The notes beneath the pieces are model-generated. The model ran no database searches. It saw only the letters and a list, made by a program, of their open reading frames with translations, and was not told the origin of the DNA. Position numbers and translations under genes: made by a program. A stretch of DNA of 57,092 nucleotides from the NCBI RefSeq assembly GCF_001316245.1, contig NZ_BBDM01000010.1, forward strand, positions 1-57,092. Direction: 5' to 3'. This DNA is from Vulcanisaeta sp. JCM 14467. GTDB lineage: Archaea > Thermoproteota > Thermoprotei > Thermoproteales > Thermocladiaceae. Below are positions 9,624 to 18,626 of this stretch, one piece after another (the first letter of the stretch is position 1; every line of letters starts with the position of its first letter).

Positions 9624-10187
9624 ATGTCCAGGGAGTTGTACAGGGTCTTCATTGCCGTAGACCTGACGGACCAATTGAAGGAGCCAATAATCAAGATGCA
9701 GAGGGACTTCATGGGCGCCGGTGTTGACATGAAGCCTGTGGAGCCAGAGAACCTACACATAACCCTGAGGTTCATTGGCGAGATTAGTAGGGACCTTGTT
9801 GAGGAGTTGAAGAAGAGACTCAGCAACGTTAAGTATAACCAATTCACAATCCACATTAGGGGCATTGGGGCATTCCCAAGCATAGATAGGCCTAGGGTAA
9901 TTTGGGTAGGCATTGAGGAGGGTGCCAGGGACCTGATGAACTTGCATGAATTAATAATGAAGCTCACGGGAGACGTTGGCGAGAGGGATGAGAGGGGCTT
10001 CGTACCTCACCTAACCGTTGCCAGGGTTAAGTACGTGAGGAATAGGGATAGGTACATGGAGGTTGTCAGGAAGTACGAGAATATGGACTTTGGGACTCAA
10101 CTCGTGAATGAAGTAAAGCTGAAGAGGAGCGTGCTCACGCCGAAGGGACCCATATACAGTGATTTAATGACGATAAAATTATCATAA
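9624..10187 (+). CDS. thpR: RNA 2',3'-cyclic phosphodiesterase (ThpR/LigT)
   Basis: A 2H phosphoesterase that opens 2',3'-cyclic phosphates at RNA ends. The two catalytic HxT/Sx motifs are plain: HITL (about residue 45) and HLTV (about residue 130). Length is 187 residues, normal for the family. ATG 9624 is preferred over TTG 9621. It follows TFE-beta by about 40 nt. Its stop overlaps the end of a small convergent gene. Confidence 0.9.
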   Translation: MSRELYRVFIAVDLTDQLKEPIIKMQRDFMGAGVDMKPVEPENLHITLRFIGEISRDLVEELKKRLSNVKYNQFTIHIRGIGAFPSIDRPRVIWVGIEEGARDLMNLHELIMKLTGDVGERDERGFVPHLTVARVKYVRNRDRYMEVVRKYENMDFGTQLVNEVKLKRSVLTPKGPIYSDLMTIKLS

Positions 10188-10378
10188 TTTCAAAGCACCA
10201 CTATGTAGAATCACCCGCCCACTCCTCATTGATGTTACGAGCATCCACAGGAAGAAGAGGATTGATACCAGGAACAAACCAACGCCAACCAAGTCCCTAT
10301 GCAGGACTAGGTCTATGGGCCTAATCAACCTTATGAACAGCAGGAGGCTATTGAGGTTATCAAACCAACTATCGCCAT
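10182..10378 (-). CDS. Possible small membrane protein, one frameshift
   Basis: From ATG 10378 the frame reads MAIVGL and, with one base supplied near 10355, continues LNSLLLFIRLIRPIDL and then a clear hydrophobic helix VGVGLFLVSILFFLWML before TGA at 10184-10182, about 65 residues. A TATATAA box sits about 15-20 nt upstream on the minus strand. The gene is too short for confident family assignment and rests on one assumed shift, but shifts of this kind are common in this window. Confidence 0.4.
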
Positions 10379-10410
10379 AACCCTCGGTTTATATAATCAT
10401 TACCCTCATA

Positions 10411-10431
10411 TGTATGTTCAATGAACATACA
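10411..10431. promoter_or_regulatory. 21-bp palindrome, candidate operator
   Basis: Arms TGTATGTTCA (10411-10420) and TGAACATACA (10422-10431) are perfect inverted repeats around a single A. The site lies between the divergent small membrane gene and the secreted-protein gene at 10513, next to the minus-strand TATA box and about 50 nt upstream of the plus-strand one. Dimeric repressors bind sites of this shape. Confidence 0.55.
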
Positions 10432-10512
10432 AGGACCGCGGGGTGCATTATTAAAATCCTAACTCACAGAGACGTAACGCTTATATTCCTCATTATGGCG
10501 TGAGTAAATATA

Positions 10513-12036
10513 ATGTCTAAATTACGGGCATTGATCATTGCGGCAACAATACTGGTCGCCCTAACCCTATTAATTACCTACGCTAACCTATACTTAAGTC
10601 CACTACCTTACACATGGTCAATAGGCGACGTGAATTACCTAGCATCAGTAGCCCTCTGCGGTAATTACGCCGTGCTCGGCTATGTAAACGTGAATATCGC
10701 CCCAGGTCAGTTCCAGAGGTTCTTAATAATTAACCTAAGGACAGGGCACGCCATAACAATACACCCATCATTAATAACTAATGCATCATCCTTAATTCCC
10801 CAAATGGCGGTTAATTGTAATAACAATATTATAAACATTGTTTATACATGTATCGGCTGGAACAACCTATTTAATAACAATGTAGTTGGGTTATGCCTAA
10901 CTAAAGTTAATGCTAGTAATGGTGAGGTTATGAGTCAGTACTTCTTAAGTTCTATTTATGGCAATAAGTCCGTGATTAAGTACTTAGGTTTAAGTGATGG
11001 TTTAGTTTATGACATTATCAATGATAGCGTTTATATAGTTTTACCATTTATAGATACATATAAGGTTAATGGAACCAATGAATTTAATAAAGCTGAATAT
11101 GCTGCCATTAACATGACATGCGGCGACTTAGCTAAGATTTTGATTAGAAAGAATGGCACGCTAAGTATTGCTTGGGAAACACCCATGCACCCATGTATAT
11201 TTGAAATGGGATGCTCAGATGGGCGTTGCAGCCCTATGGTTGATGCGATTAATAATTATGTGGTCTTTGTTTATGAAGCCCTTAACAATAGCACTGGGGC
11301 AGGTTATGTAAGGTTGGTCCTCATTAATGACTCAAATGGCGCCGTAATCTATAATGCCAATGTTACGGGCATGAGTTCGATAATTTCATCAACGATGATT
11401 GGCAACACCCTACTCTATCCCTGCGAAGATTCCCTCTGCGGTATGGAAGTTATGAGTAATGGTACAAGATCGAAGTTCATGATCAATGGATTAAACGGTA
11501 CGGTATTCAATGTGGATAATTACGGCCTAGTGCTTACCCAAAACTACAGTGGTGTTTCAATGGTAAAAATAAGTGGCAATGGCTCTATTATCGGAGGTAT
11601 GGACATACCCATTAATTTACACGCTGAACTGGGTGAGTATTGTTCACGCCTTAACTTAATGAGCAATGGCATCGCATTATTGGCGGTATACCCATGTAGT
11701 ATATCCTACGGTGTTTACGGCTATAGGGAATTATTAGCGGTTATAAATGTAACCAGTGGCTCTGTAATACACCGAGCCATTAGAACGTTAAAGATACCCA
11801 TAATAAACACGCCAAGCTCCTCCTCCATATTTTCCATGGTTATACCAATAACGGCAAGCAACAAATACGTCATTTACTACTTCAACGGTCAATTATTTAT
11901 TACGAATGAAGCACAACTAATTAATGATTGGTGGTATTACGCCCTATTTGACAATACATATTTGGTAATGGCGTTATGGGTTATCACCCTAATAATGATT
12001 ATAGTCACCATTATTAGTGTAAATAATGGAAAGTAA
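10513..12036 (+). CDS. Secreted/membrane-anchored cysteine-rich protein of unknown function
   Basis: 507 residues with a hydrophobic helix at 6-26 (signal anchor), a long extracellular part and a second helix near 475-500 (ALWVITLIMIIVTIISV). The outer part has many NxS/T sites and twelve cysteines, several in pairs (PCIFEMGCSDGRCSP, PCEDSLCGME), so disulfides are likely. Repeating strand-turn units suggest a beta-propeller, but no motif proves it. TATA at about 10479-10487 gives a leaderless ATG. Codons are more AT-rich than in the neighbours. Confidence 0.65.
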   Translation: MSKLRALIIAATILVALTLLITYANLYLSPLPYTWSIGDVNYLASVALCGNYAVLGYVNVNIAPGQFQRFLIINLRTGHAITIHPSLITNASSLIPQMAVNCNNNIINIVYTCIGWNNLFNNNVVGLCLTKVNASNGEVMSQYFLSSIYGNKSVIKYLGLSDGLVYDIINDSVYIVLPFIDTYKVNGTNEFNKAEYAAINMTCGDLAKILIRKNGTLSIAWETPMHPCIFEMGCSDGRCSPMVDAINNYVVFVYEALNNSTGAGYVRLVLINDSNGAVIYNANVTGMSSIISSTMIGNTLLYPCEDSLCGMEVMSNGTRSKFMINGLNGTVFNVDNYGLVLTQNYSGVSMVKISGNGSIIGGMDIPINLHAELGEYCSRLNLMSNGIALLAVYPCSISYGVYGYRELLAVINVTSGSVIHRAIRTLKIPIINTPSSSSIFSMVIPITASNKYVIYYFNGQLFITNEAQLINDWWYYALFDNTYLVMALWVITLIMIIVTIISVNNGK

Positions 12037-12051
12037 AAGACCTGGTTTTAC

Positions 12052-12139
12052 TGGTGCGGGGGGTGGGATTTGAACCCACGCAGGCCTTCGCCAACGGGAC
12101 CTAAACCCGTCCCCTTTGACCTGGCTCGGGCACCCCCGC
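12052..12139 (-). tRNA. tRNA-Leu (anticodon UAG)
   Basis: The minus strand folds as a class II tRNA starting GCGGGGG, with anticodon arm ACGGG-TTTAGGT-CCCGT (anticodon TAG), a long variable arm and TTCAAAT in the T loop. The 3' end, including CCA, is encoded (12054-12052). No intron is present at 88 nt. A TATA-like box lies upstream near 12160-12170. Confidence 0.93.
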
Positions 12140-12251
12140 AAAATCAATACTCATGTCCTTGATTTATTAATTTTTCGTACGTGTCTCTCATCGATATCTA
12201 TTCGATAATTAAGAATGGTTTTTAAAGGGGTTATGCACCTTGTGGGTTTCG

Positions 12252-14092
12252 ATGGACCCGATATCACTATCTATAATAGTACTGGCACACTGGCTACTTA
12301 ACCAGCCGGTAGTACCTGGCGAAGACTCGTATCTAGTATTCACGGTGTTTAACCCAACCCAGGCCTACCTATTCAACATGACCATAATCATAAACTCCTC
12401 GTTGATAAAGCCCATCTACTACGTCAACTCCTCATCCAACTACTGCCAAATACCCGTCGTACCTCCTGAGGGTAATAGTTCATGCGTTGTCTATGTGCAG
12501 GTTGACCCTAATGCGTCAATGGGTATTTATCAGGTTCCGGTGACTGTTAATTACACGGAGGTTAACATAACGACTAGTGTTAAGCCATTGATTGTTTATC
12601 AGACGATATCTATACCCGTCACCACGCTTGTGACTACGACGTTGTACAATGGTGAGCCGGTCATAACTGGTGTTAAGACGGTGCCGGTCACGATACAGAT
12701 ACCGACTGTGATGGGTTCAATACCATCAATATCAACATCGCAATCCTCAGAGAGCGTGAGTACGAACGTATCCATACCCATACTTGGTTATGTTGGTTTT
12801 GAGGCTACGGCTATGATAGGCACGCCGGATAACGTGGTTCAGGCGTTACCTAAGTCCTACGTACCAATAACGATATACCTAACGAATTATGGGAATACCC
12901 CGATCTATAACGTTACGGTTACCCTACTATCAGCACCACCACAGCTCAGCATAGTGAACACAACGCAGCACCTACCGGCCCTACCGCCTGGCCAACCCGT
13001 GCCACTTACGTTTTACGCATATGTGCCTACCTACATACCTCAGGGTAATTACACGCTTACGCTCAGGGTTGATTATTTCACGGGCGTTGATGACGTAATC
13101 AACGCAACGCTTGTGGTGCCTCAGGAACCATCGTTTACATACAGTCCATAGCCACAAACCCACCCGAGGTATTCCAGAGCTACCCAATGGCCCAGTTAAT
13201 ACTGAGTATTGCCAATATTGGTTCTGGGATTGCTTATGATGCCGAGCTTTACATAAATGGTACGGGTGCCTCACCATTAGTAAGCATGCCGTTGATACTT
13301 GGTGCAATACCGCCGGGTCAGCCAATACAGTTAACAGTGCCCGTAAGCCTACCGAGTAATCCAGGTAATTACACGATGAACATAACCGTGACCTACGACG
13401 GTGGGTCAACGACTAGGTACTATCAATTAGACGTAAGGCCCAGGGCAAACCTAGTGGTTGTTGGTGTTAGTTACCCACAGCCACCAAGTCCAAGCCTATC
13501 AAACCTTGGTGCATTACTTAGCACGATTACCTCACCAACGCTATCGCCCGGTGCCTCTAAGGTCCCCATTACAATAACAATATTGAATGAAGGGCCTGTG
13601 GAGGCTAAGAACATAATGGTGACGATATCAACGGGCCAGGTAATACAACCACACGTATCATCAAGCAACCCACTATCAGCACTCACCGCATCCCAGGCAT
13701 TTATTGGCGACTTAAAACCTGGGCAGGAAATAAACGTCACATTCCTAGTAGATGTTGACTCGAACGCGAGGCCGGGCAACTACCCACTAGTGCTTACGCT
13801 CATATGGAATCAAACAGGCTCCCTCTATCCATTGACGGAGTCCGTGACCACATACGTAACTGTGGAGCCAGCTCCTAACGTGCTTCTCTGGATCGTCCTC
13901 ATATTGATAATTATAGTGATAGTGATTGGGATAATCGCCGCGATAAGGAGGCGTAGGCTTGGTAATAGTAATAGCCGTGGAATACAAGCGTCCTACGGTA
14001 ATCAGGGGCCAGGTAATTACCAGGGTAGGTTGGTTTATTACGAAGTGCTTTGCGGCGGTGATGATAGGTGCGTAGAGGTGGAGTTAGTGTAG
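12252..14092 (+). CDS. S-layer-like/CARDB repeat surface protein with C-terminal membrane anchor, one frameshift
   Basis: The protein has several beta-sandwich repeats of the COG1361 type (VPLTFYAYVPTYIPQGNYTL, later IPPGQPIQLTVPVSLP and LKPGQEINVTFLVDVD), and a C-terminal helix NVLLWIVLILIIIVIVIG followed by basic residues, so it faces outward. One base is missing near 13129; the joined product has about 614 residues. ATG 12252 is 28 nt after the TATA box TTTTTAAAG (about 12220-12228). The next gene is an MFS exporter, a pairing that suggests an envelope-side partner of that transporter (inference). Confidence 0.72.
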
Positions 14093-14117
14093 AGGGTGAG
14101 TATGACGTTGCCTATGC

Positions 14118-15526
14118 ATGGAGGCAACCGCCATATTAGTCACGTTAACGTTAGTTGTCATGTACACCGAGGGCATGTTAGTGCCGTCTTTACCAACTAT
14201 TCAAAAGGACATGAACATATCCGCCGCTGATGCCTCCTGGATACTTTCTATATACATACTCATGGGTACGCTATCCTCAGCAATAATGGGCAAGCTAGGC
14301 GATATGTATGGCAAGAAGAGGATGCTCATGATAACGATGATTATATACACAATAGGCGCCCTAATAACTGGCTTCTCCACGAGTTATGGAATGCTCCTGG
14401 TGGGCAGGGCATTGCAAGGGGTCGGCATGGCAATGATGCCCCTGGCCTTCGCCCTAGTCAGGGAGGAGTTCCCGCCACGCATGATACCACAGGTCCAGGG
14501 ATTAATAAGTGCCATGTTCGGCGTGGGCATGGCCGTATCACTACCCCTGGGCGCCTACGTTTCGCAAACCCTGGGTTGGCAAGCCACGTACCACACGGTC
14601 TACCCATTCATTATAATTGAGGACCTGATGGTTTACTTATACATTAGGGAGAGTAGGGTTAGGAATCCACAGCCAATTGATTGGGTAGGCTTATTCCTAC
14701 TCTCAACATCTCTTGTCAGTGGTTTAATAGCTGTCACTGATGCGCCGACTTACGGCTGGACAGACCCATTGATAATATCCATGCTCGTGCTCTTCATATT
14801 GGGTTTTGGCGTGTTCGTACTTTACGAAACAACGGTTGAGTACCCCCTCGTCCCAGTAAATCTATTGAGTAACAGGAATGTTTTAGCAGCTAACATAGGT
14901 GTTGCCCTGGCGGGTTTTGCCCTATTCCTAATGGCCCAAGCCCTAACCTACCTACTTGAGTCGCCTAAACCACTTGGTTATGACTTATCGATTTTGGATG
15001 CGGGTATCATGATGATACCAATGGCTGTTGTCCAGATGATAGTTGCGCCAATAGCTGGTAGGGTAATCACGAACATAGGCGCCAAGAGGCTGGCAGTAAT
15101 TGGTGCCTCAATAGCCATAATCGGCTTGTTAATGCTCACGTACACATCATTTTATGGTTTATCATACGTGATAGGTTCAATGTCCATATTGGCAGCTGGG
15201 ATAAGCATGGTTAATGTAGCCGTAATAAACATCCTAGTATTCTCCGTGGGCAGGAAGAATATGGGCTTAGCCACAGGCTTAAACTCCGTGTTCAGGAACA
15301 TAGGTGGTGCCTGGGGCCCAGCGGTGGCTGGTTCATTAATGAGTATGTACCAGGCTCGGTGCTTATTTCGTTAAAGCCACTACTCTGGATAGCGCTGCCT
15401 GCCAAGTTCTCCTACCAATTAATGTTCGTAATAACCACGGCCCTCTACATAATGGCTATTGTGGTGATTATTACGTTAACGCGTGAGATATTCGTGAAGG
15501 GTGAGATTAGGGCGTTGGAGGTTTAG
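14118..15526 (+). CDS. MFS transporter, EmrB/QacA-like drug efflux type, one frameshift
   Basis: About 470 residues with around fourteen hydrophobic segments. Seen are LPTIQKDMNISAADASWILS at the N-terminus, GKLGDMYGKKRM after the second helix, and LVGRALQGVGMAMMPLAFAL, typical of the 14-helix DHA2 drug:proton antiporters. One C is missing near 15350; the repaired frame ends at 15524-15526. The start is uncertain: ATG 14118 is in frame, but ATG 14102 has a better ribosome site (GGTGA). It follows the surface protein by 25 nt. The stop overlaps thiL. Confidence 0.8.
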
Positions 15527-16491
15527 GTGCTTGACCAACCAATGAAGTAGTCCCAACCCCTATACCTAAGCAGGGAATCCTTAAAATAAACACCACTACC
15601 CTCCTCAACCGTTGCGAAGGATTTAAAGCCGAGTTTCTCAAACTCGGGTGCGCAGTCCCTTCTTATTGAGAATATTGGTAGGAATTCCTCACCACCGTTA
15701 AACACGATTTCCTCAACATTAAGATTACCAATTTCGCTTATTGAGTTGAGGAAGTCCTCAGTCACGGGTAGCTCATTAACGGTAATCCTCACCTTGCCAT
15801 TCACCGACATTGTCCAAAGTACCTTACCAAGCCCATCACTCGAATCCATGCTAGCAGAAATACAATCCCTATACCGCAATAAGTCATTTAATAGGCCAAT
15901 TTCCAACCTGGGTCTCTTAATCATTTCAATTCCTTCCCTAACAACCCTCAGGTCAACCCACCTATCTAATTCATTACTATAGTATAGTTTAAAGACGAGG
16001 CCTGTATAGCCAAAGTAGGGCTTTGTCGCGAGAACATCGCCAACCCTAGGCCTCCTACCTATAATGCCCGCCAACGGTCTACCCACAGCGGCAACATCAA
16101 TTACATCATCGAGACCCTCATTTAAGTCACCACCCAGGTACTTCATGCCCAGGTAACTAGCCCCATCATTAAGTCCGTTAATTAATTCCTTAAAATCATC
16201 AATGCTTGAACTACCCCTCAATGTTATCGAGACCACGGCGTAAAGCGGTTTACTAAGCTTCACGAGGAAGTCACTGCCCACCGCAGTCATTACCTTCCAA
16301 CCCATGTCGAAATAGGTCATGAAGGGCATCCTCGACGTTGACAGTGATATACCATCAATCTTAATAGCTAGTGTAATGCCATTAACCTCAATAAATTCCA
16401 AGTCATTATCCTCAGTCGAACCAGTGATACTCCTAATAATGTTTATTAGGTTTGTCTCGCCAACTCCCCTCAGTGAGTTTCCAGCCCTCAT
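15523..16491 (-). CDS. thiL: Thiamine-monophosphate kinase-like protein
   Basis: PurM-fold enzyme that phosphorylates thiamine phosphate to the diphosphate. Visible are GVGETNLI near the N-terminus, LGGDLNEG (Mg-ATP site), SMDSSDGLGK and FNGGEEFLPIFS, all in family order over 322 residues. The metal-binding aspartates are partly changed: the usual DD motif is weak in KIDGIS. TATA ATATATGC near 16513-16521 lies 26 nt before ATG 16491. Convergent overlap of four bases with the MFS gene. Confidence 0.8.
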   Translation of the reverse strand: MRAGNSLRGVGETNLINIIRSITGSTEDNDLEFIEVNGITLAIKIDGISLSTSRMPFMTYFDMGWKVMTAVGSDFLVKLSKPLYAVVSITLRGSSSIDDFKELINGLNDGASYLGMKYLGGDLNEGLDDVIDVAAVGRPLAGIIGRRPRVGDVLATKPYFGYTGLVFKLYYSNELDRWVDLRVVREGIEMIKRPRLEIGLLNDLLRYRDCISASMDSSDGLGKVLWTMSVNGKVRITVNELPVTEDFLNSISEIGNLNVEEIVFNGGEEFLPIFSIRRDCAPEFEKLGFKSFATVEEGSGVYFKDSLLRYRGWDYFIGWSST

Positions 16492-16551
16492 TTAAATGGG
16501 AATTTATTTATTGCATATATAGGTGTTGGTGTTGAAGGTTTTGATAATGGC

Positions 16552-16890
16552 TTATTGGGTAACCTCCTCAAGGAATTTTAATACATCCTCAGGACCACTA
16601 CTCTGCTTGATTAACCCCCAAAGCTTGGAATCCTTGCATAACCTATACCTAACCACGCTCCTACTACTATCAACCTGAAGGTAACCTAAATCGCTCAATT
16701 GCTTAAGTACATGCTTAACCAACGTGAGAACCACAGGTATTGCCTCATTGAATTCCGCATACTCAAGGACCTTCTTAGGCGTGAAGCTCACGCAGGTACC
16801 CCTGGCATACTTAACGGCTACCCAAAGTCCTCTTGCAACCAATTCTTCGATTTTCTTGAAGTCAGCGTAAATGTTCGTTATCTGGGTCAT
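16552..16890 (-). CDS. Hypothetical winged-helix-like protein
   Basis: The longer frame starts at 16926, but a TATA box (TTTAAATC, 16918-16911) lies inside that extension exactly 25 nt before ATG 16890, so the leaderless start is 16890, giving 112 residues beginning MTQITNIYADFKK. The middle (VVLTLVKHVLKQLSDLGYLQ, then VVRYRLC) has the helix-turn-helix and wing pattern of small archaeal regulators. I cannot name a family. Two palindromes lie just upstream. Confidence 0.55.
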   Translation of the reverse strand: MTQITNIYADFKKIEELVARGLWVAVKYARGTCVSFTPKKVLEYAEFNEAIPVVLTLVKHVLKQLSDLGYLQVDSSRSVVRYRLCKDSKLWGLIKQSSGPEDVLKFLEEVTQ

Positions 16891-16933
16891 TAAGTAGACG
16901 TAGACAGCTGGATTTAAAGGGTTCATGATTAAG

Positions 16934-16989
16934 TACGTATACGTAATAGCCCTGTATATCCAGGCATAAATATGTAATAAATATGCCTG
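16934..16989. promoter_or_regulatory. Palindrome and inverted repeat upstream of the winged-helix gene
   Basis: TACGTATACGTA (16934-16945) is a perfect 12-bp palindrome 16 nt upstream of the TATA box of the gene starting at 16890. CAGGCATA (16961-16968) and TATGCCTG (16982-16989) form an 8-bp inverted repeat beyond it, which could be a second operator or a hairpin ending the DUF92 transcript. Confidence 0.45.
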
Positions 16990-17032
16990 TACTTATGGCT
17001 ATCGATAGTGCACGATTACTTACTCACTAGCT

Positions 17033-17927
17033 TTATAAATCGAGTATAACCATGCGGGGGCCTATTAGTAGTAATAGGGCGATTACTGAAAGGGCAGCTA
17101 TAATTGCTGATACGAGTAGGTTAACATCCTCATTCTCAAGGTCGTAATTACCCATGATCCTCACGGTCCTCTCGCCGCATACGTGAACCTCCCTATCGGT
17201 CATAACACCACACCTAGGGCACCTATACTTAGGCTGGAGCAAAGCCCCAAAGACGCTATCAAGAACCTCGCCTAGGTAACCAAGGATTAAAACGATCACG
17301 GCAAGTAATGTATTAACCGAATCTATAAACCCCAAGGACTTAAGCAGGTATTGGATCCCCAGGTACGTGAGCGCTATTGCGGATGATCCGAGGAACGAGC
17401 TCAGCTCACCAAGTAACGTAACGCCGCCGGACACGCCTGGGTCAACGGTCATCCAGGGCTTTGTGATCAACCTAGCCTCGACTTACTGAGAACACCCAAT
17501 TCTGAGGCCCAGGTATCCGCATTTGAATAGGCTATGCTAGTCATAGCGCCGTAGAAAGTAATTGGTACATTGATACATCGCGTGCGAAGTACGCCACTCC
17601 AGCCAGCAACGCCAGCGTGCTTGGTACAAGGCCGACAGCCAATACCTGCTTCCAATTCCTCCCCTTCACATCCTCGGCAGTACCGAGTTCTTCCTTCTTC
17701 TCAACACCAAGCTTAGTGAGCGCGCTTGAACTGCCTAGGAACACTATGAATGGTAGTATTGACGACGGCCCGCCAAGGAGTATCATGAAGCCGACTAGCA
17801 CTGACGGTATGACGGCATCCCTGGTTATCACCCTAATCCTTAATGCAGCGTAGGCCAACACTATCGATATCATTAATGCCACAATCACAATTATCAAATA
17901 CGTAACCACCATATCAATAGTACTCAT
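17033..17927 (-). CDS. DUF92 family membrane protein, two frameshifts
   Basis: The joined product has about 298 residues and seven or so membrane helices. VLAYAALRIRVITRDAVIPS and later NADTWASELGVLSKSRL and VDPGVSGGVTLLGELSS match the DUF92/TIGR00297 family, which includes the plant phytyl-phosphate kinase VTE6. Shifts are near 17565 (one C short) and near 17471. A CPRCG ... HVCG zinc ribbon sits in a loop near the C-terminus, which is uncommon. ATG 17927 is about 21 nt after the AT box AATTAAAT (17944-17951). A prenyl-phosphate kinase role is only a suggestion. Confidence 0.72.
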
Positions 17928-17969
17928 GATTGCTCCATGCATCAATTAAATGCTCGATAAGGTTTTTTT

Positions 17970-17988
17970 AAGTATTATTTCAATACTT
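17970..17988. repeat. Short inverted repeat
   Basis: AAGTATT (17970-17976) and AATACTT (17982-17988) are perfect 7-bp arms around ATTTC. The repeat follows a T-rich run in the gap between the DUF92 gene and the C/D sRNA at 18022. It may be a promoter element of the sRNA or an operator; nothing settles this. Confidence 0.35.
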
Positions 17989-18021
17989 ATTGAGTCCTAG
18001 TCGTGGTCGGCGGGTTTGCTT

Positions 18022-18070
18022 ATGATGATTCAGAGTTACGCGGATTAATGACGAGAACATACCCGGCTGA
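18022..18070 (+). ncRNA. C/D box guide sRNA
   Basis: Box C ATGATGA (18022-18028), a 12-nt guide (ttcagagttacg, 18029-18040), a degenerate box D' CGGA (18041-18044), 3 nt, box C' ATGACGA (18048-18054), a 12-nt guide (gaacatacccgg, 18055-18066) and box D CTGA (18067-18070). Spacing is the same 12-4-3-7-12-4 as in the sRNAs at 2205 and 34496. It lies in an otherwise gene-free stretch of about 225 bases. Box D' departs from the consensus at one base, which archaeal D' boxes often do. Confidence 0.65.
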
Positions 18071-18154
18071 GCCTTCATCACTTTTACAGCACTAGGAAGA
18101 ATTAGGAATTATGAAGAAAAAGATATTTATATTAAAGTTTAGTTGTGGGCTTCG

Positions 18155-18595
18155 ATGGGTCGTAGGAGGAAAAGTCGTAAGAAACTAATGCTTAGGCCTA
18201 AGAAGACGTTGCCAAAGATATTCACGTGCCCACACTGCGGCGCGCCGTTAGTTAATGTGAAGATTGATAGGAAGGAGAGTAAGGTATTGGTTAACTGTGG
18301 TAATTGCGGTCTTGAGGCGGAATTCAACTACATACCTGGATTACTCCCTGTGGATTACTTCAATAAGTTCGTCGATCTCTACTACCAGGGTCAGATAAAG
18401 CCGAAGAAGGAGGTGACGGTATCATTATCGCAATTAACAACCAAGACAAATCCACTACTTAGTGAGGAGCAGGAGATGCAGGAATCAACAGAACCCTTTA
18501 GTGAAGGCGGTGAGGAGTTTAGTGAGGGTGGGGCTGAGGAGGTTTATGGCGAGGAGGGCGAGTACACTGAGGATACTGAGTATACCGAGGAGTGA
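18155..18595 (+). CDS. Elf1-like transcription elongation zinc-ribbon protein
   Basis: 146 residues. A basic opening GRRRKSRKKLMLRPKK is followed by CPHC (about residue 24) and CGNC (about residue 51), the Elf1 zinc ribbon that contacts RNA polymerase during elongation in eukaryotes and some archaea. The last 50 residues are very acidic with EGG and YTE repeats, a low-complexity tail not seen in short homologues. TATA TTTATATTAAA (about 18125-18135) lies 25 nt before ATG 18155. Confidence 0.82.
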   Translation: MGRRRKSRKKLMLRPKKTLPKIFTCPHCGAPLVNVKIDRKESKVLVNCGNCGLEAEFNYIPGLLPVDYFNKFVDLYYQGQIKPKKEVTVSLSQLTTKTNPLLSEEQEMQESTEPFSEGGEEFSEGGAEEVYGEEGEYTEDTEYTEE

Positions 18596-18626
18596 TGCTT
18601 AAAATCCGAGCATAAGCTTTCATCCA

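Noticed and set aside
12981..13409. A 142-codon open frame on the minus strand
   Set aside because: It lies opposite the CARDB-like surface protein, whose codon pattern and motifs are clear, and its own product is rich in Arg, Cys and His without any motif.
18480..18595. Tandem repeat or CRISPR-like array
   Set aside because: The repeated GAGG/GTGAGG units encode the acidic tail of the Elf1-like protein and have no spacer structure. No CRISPR array was found anywhere.
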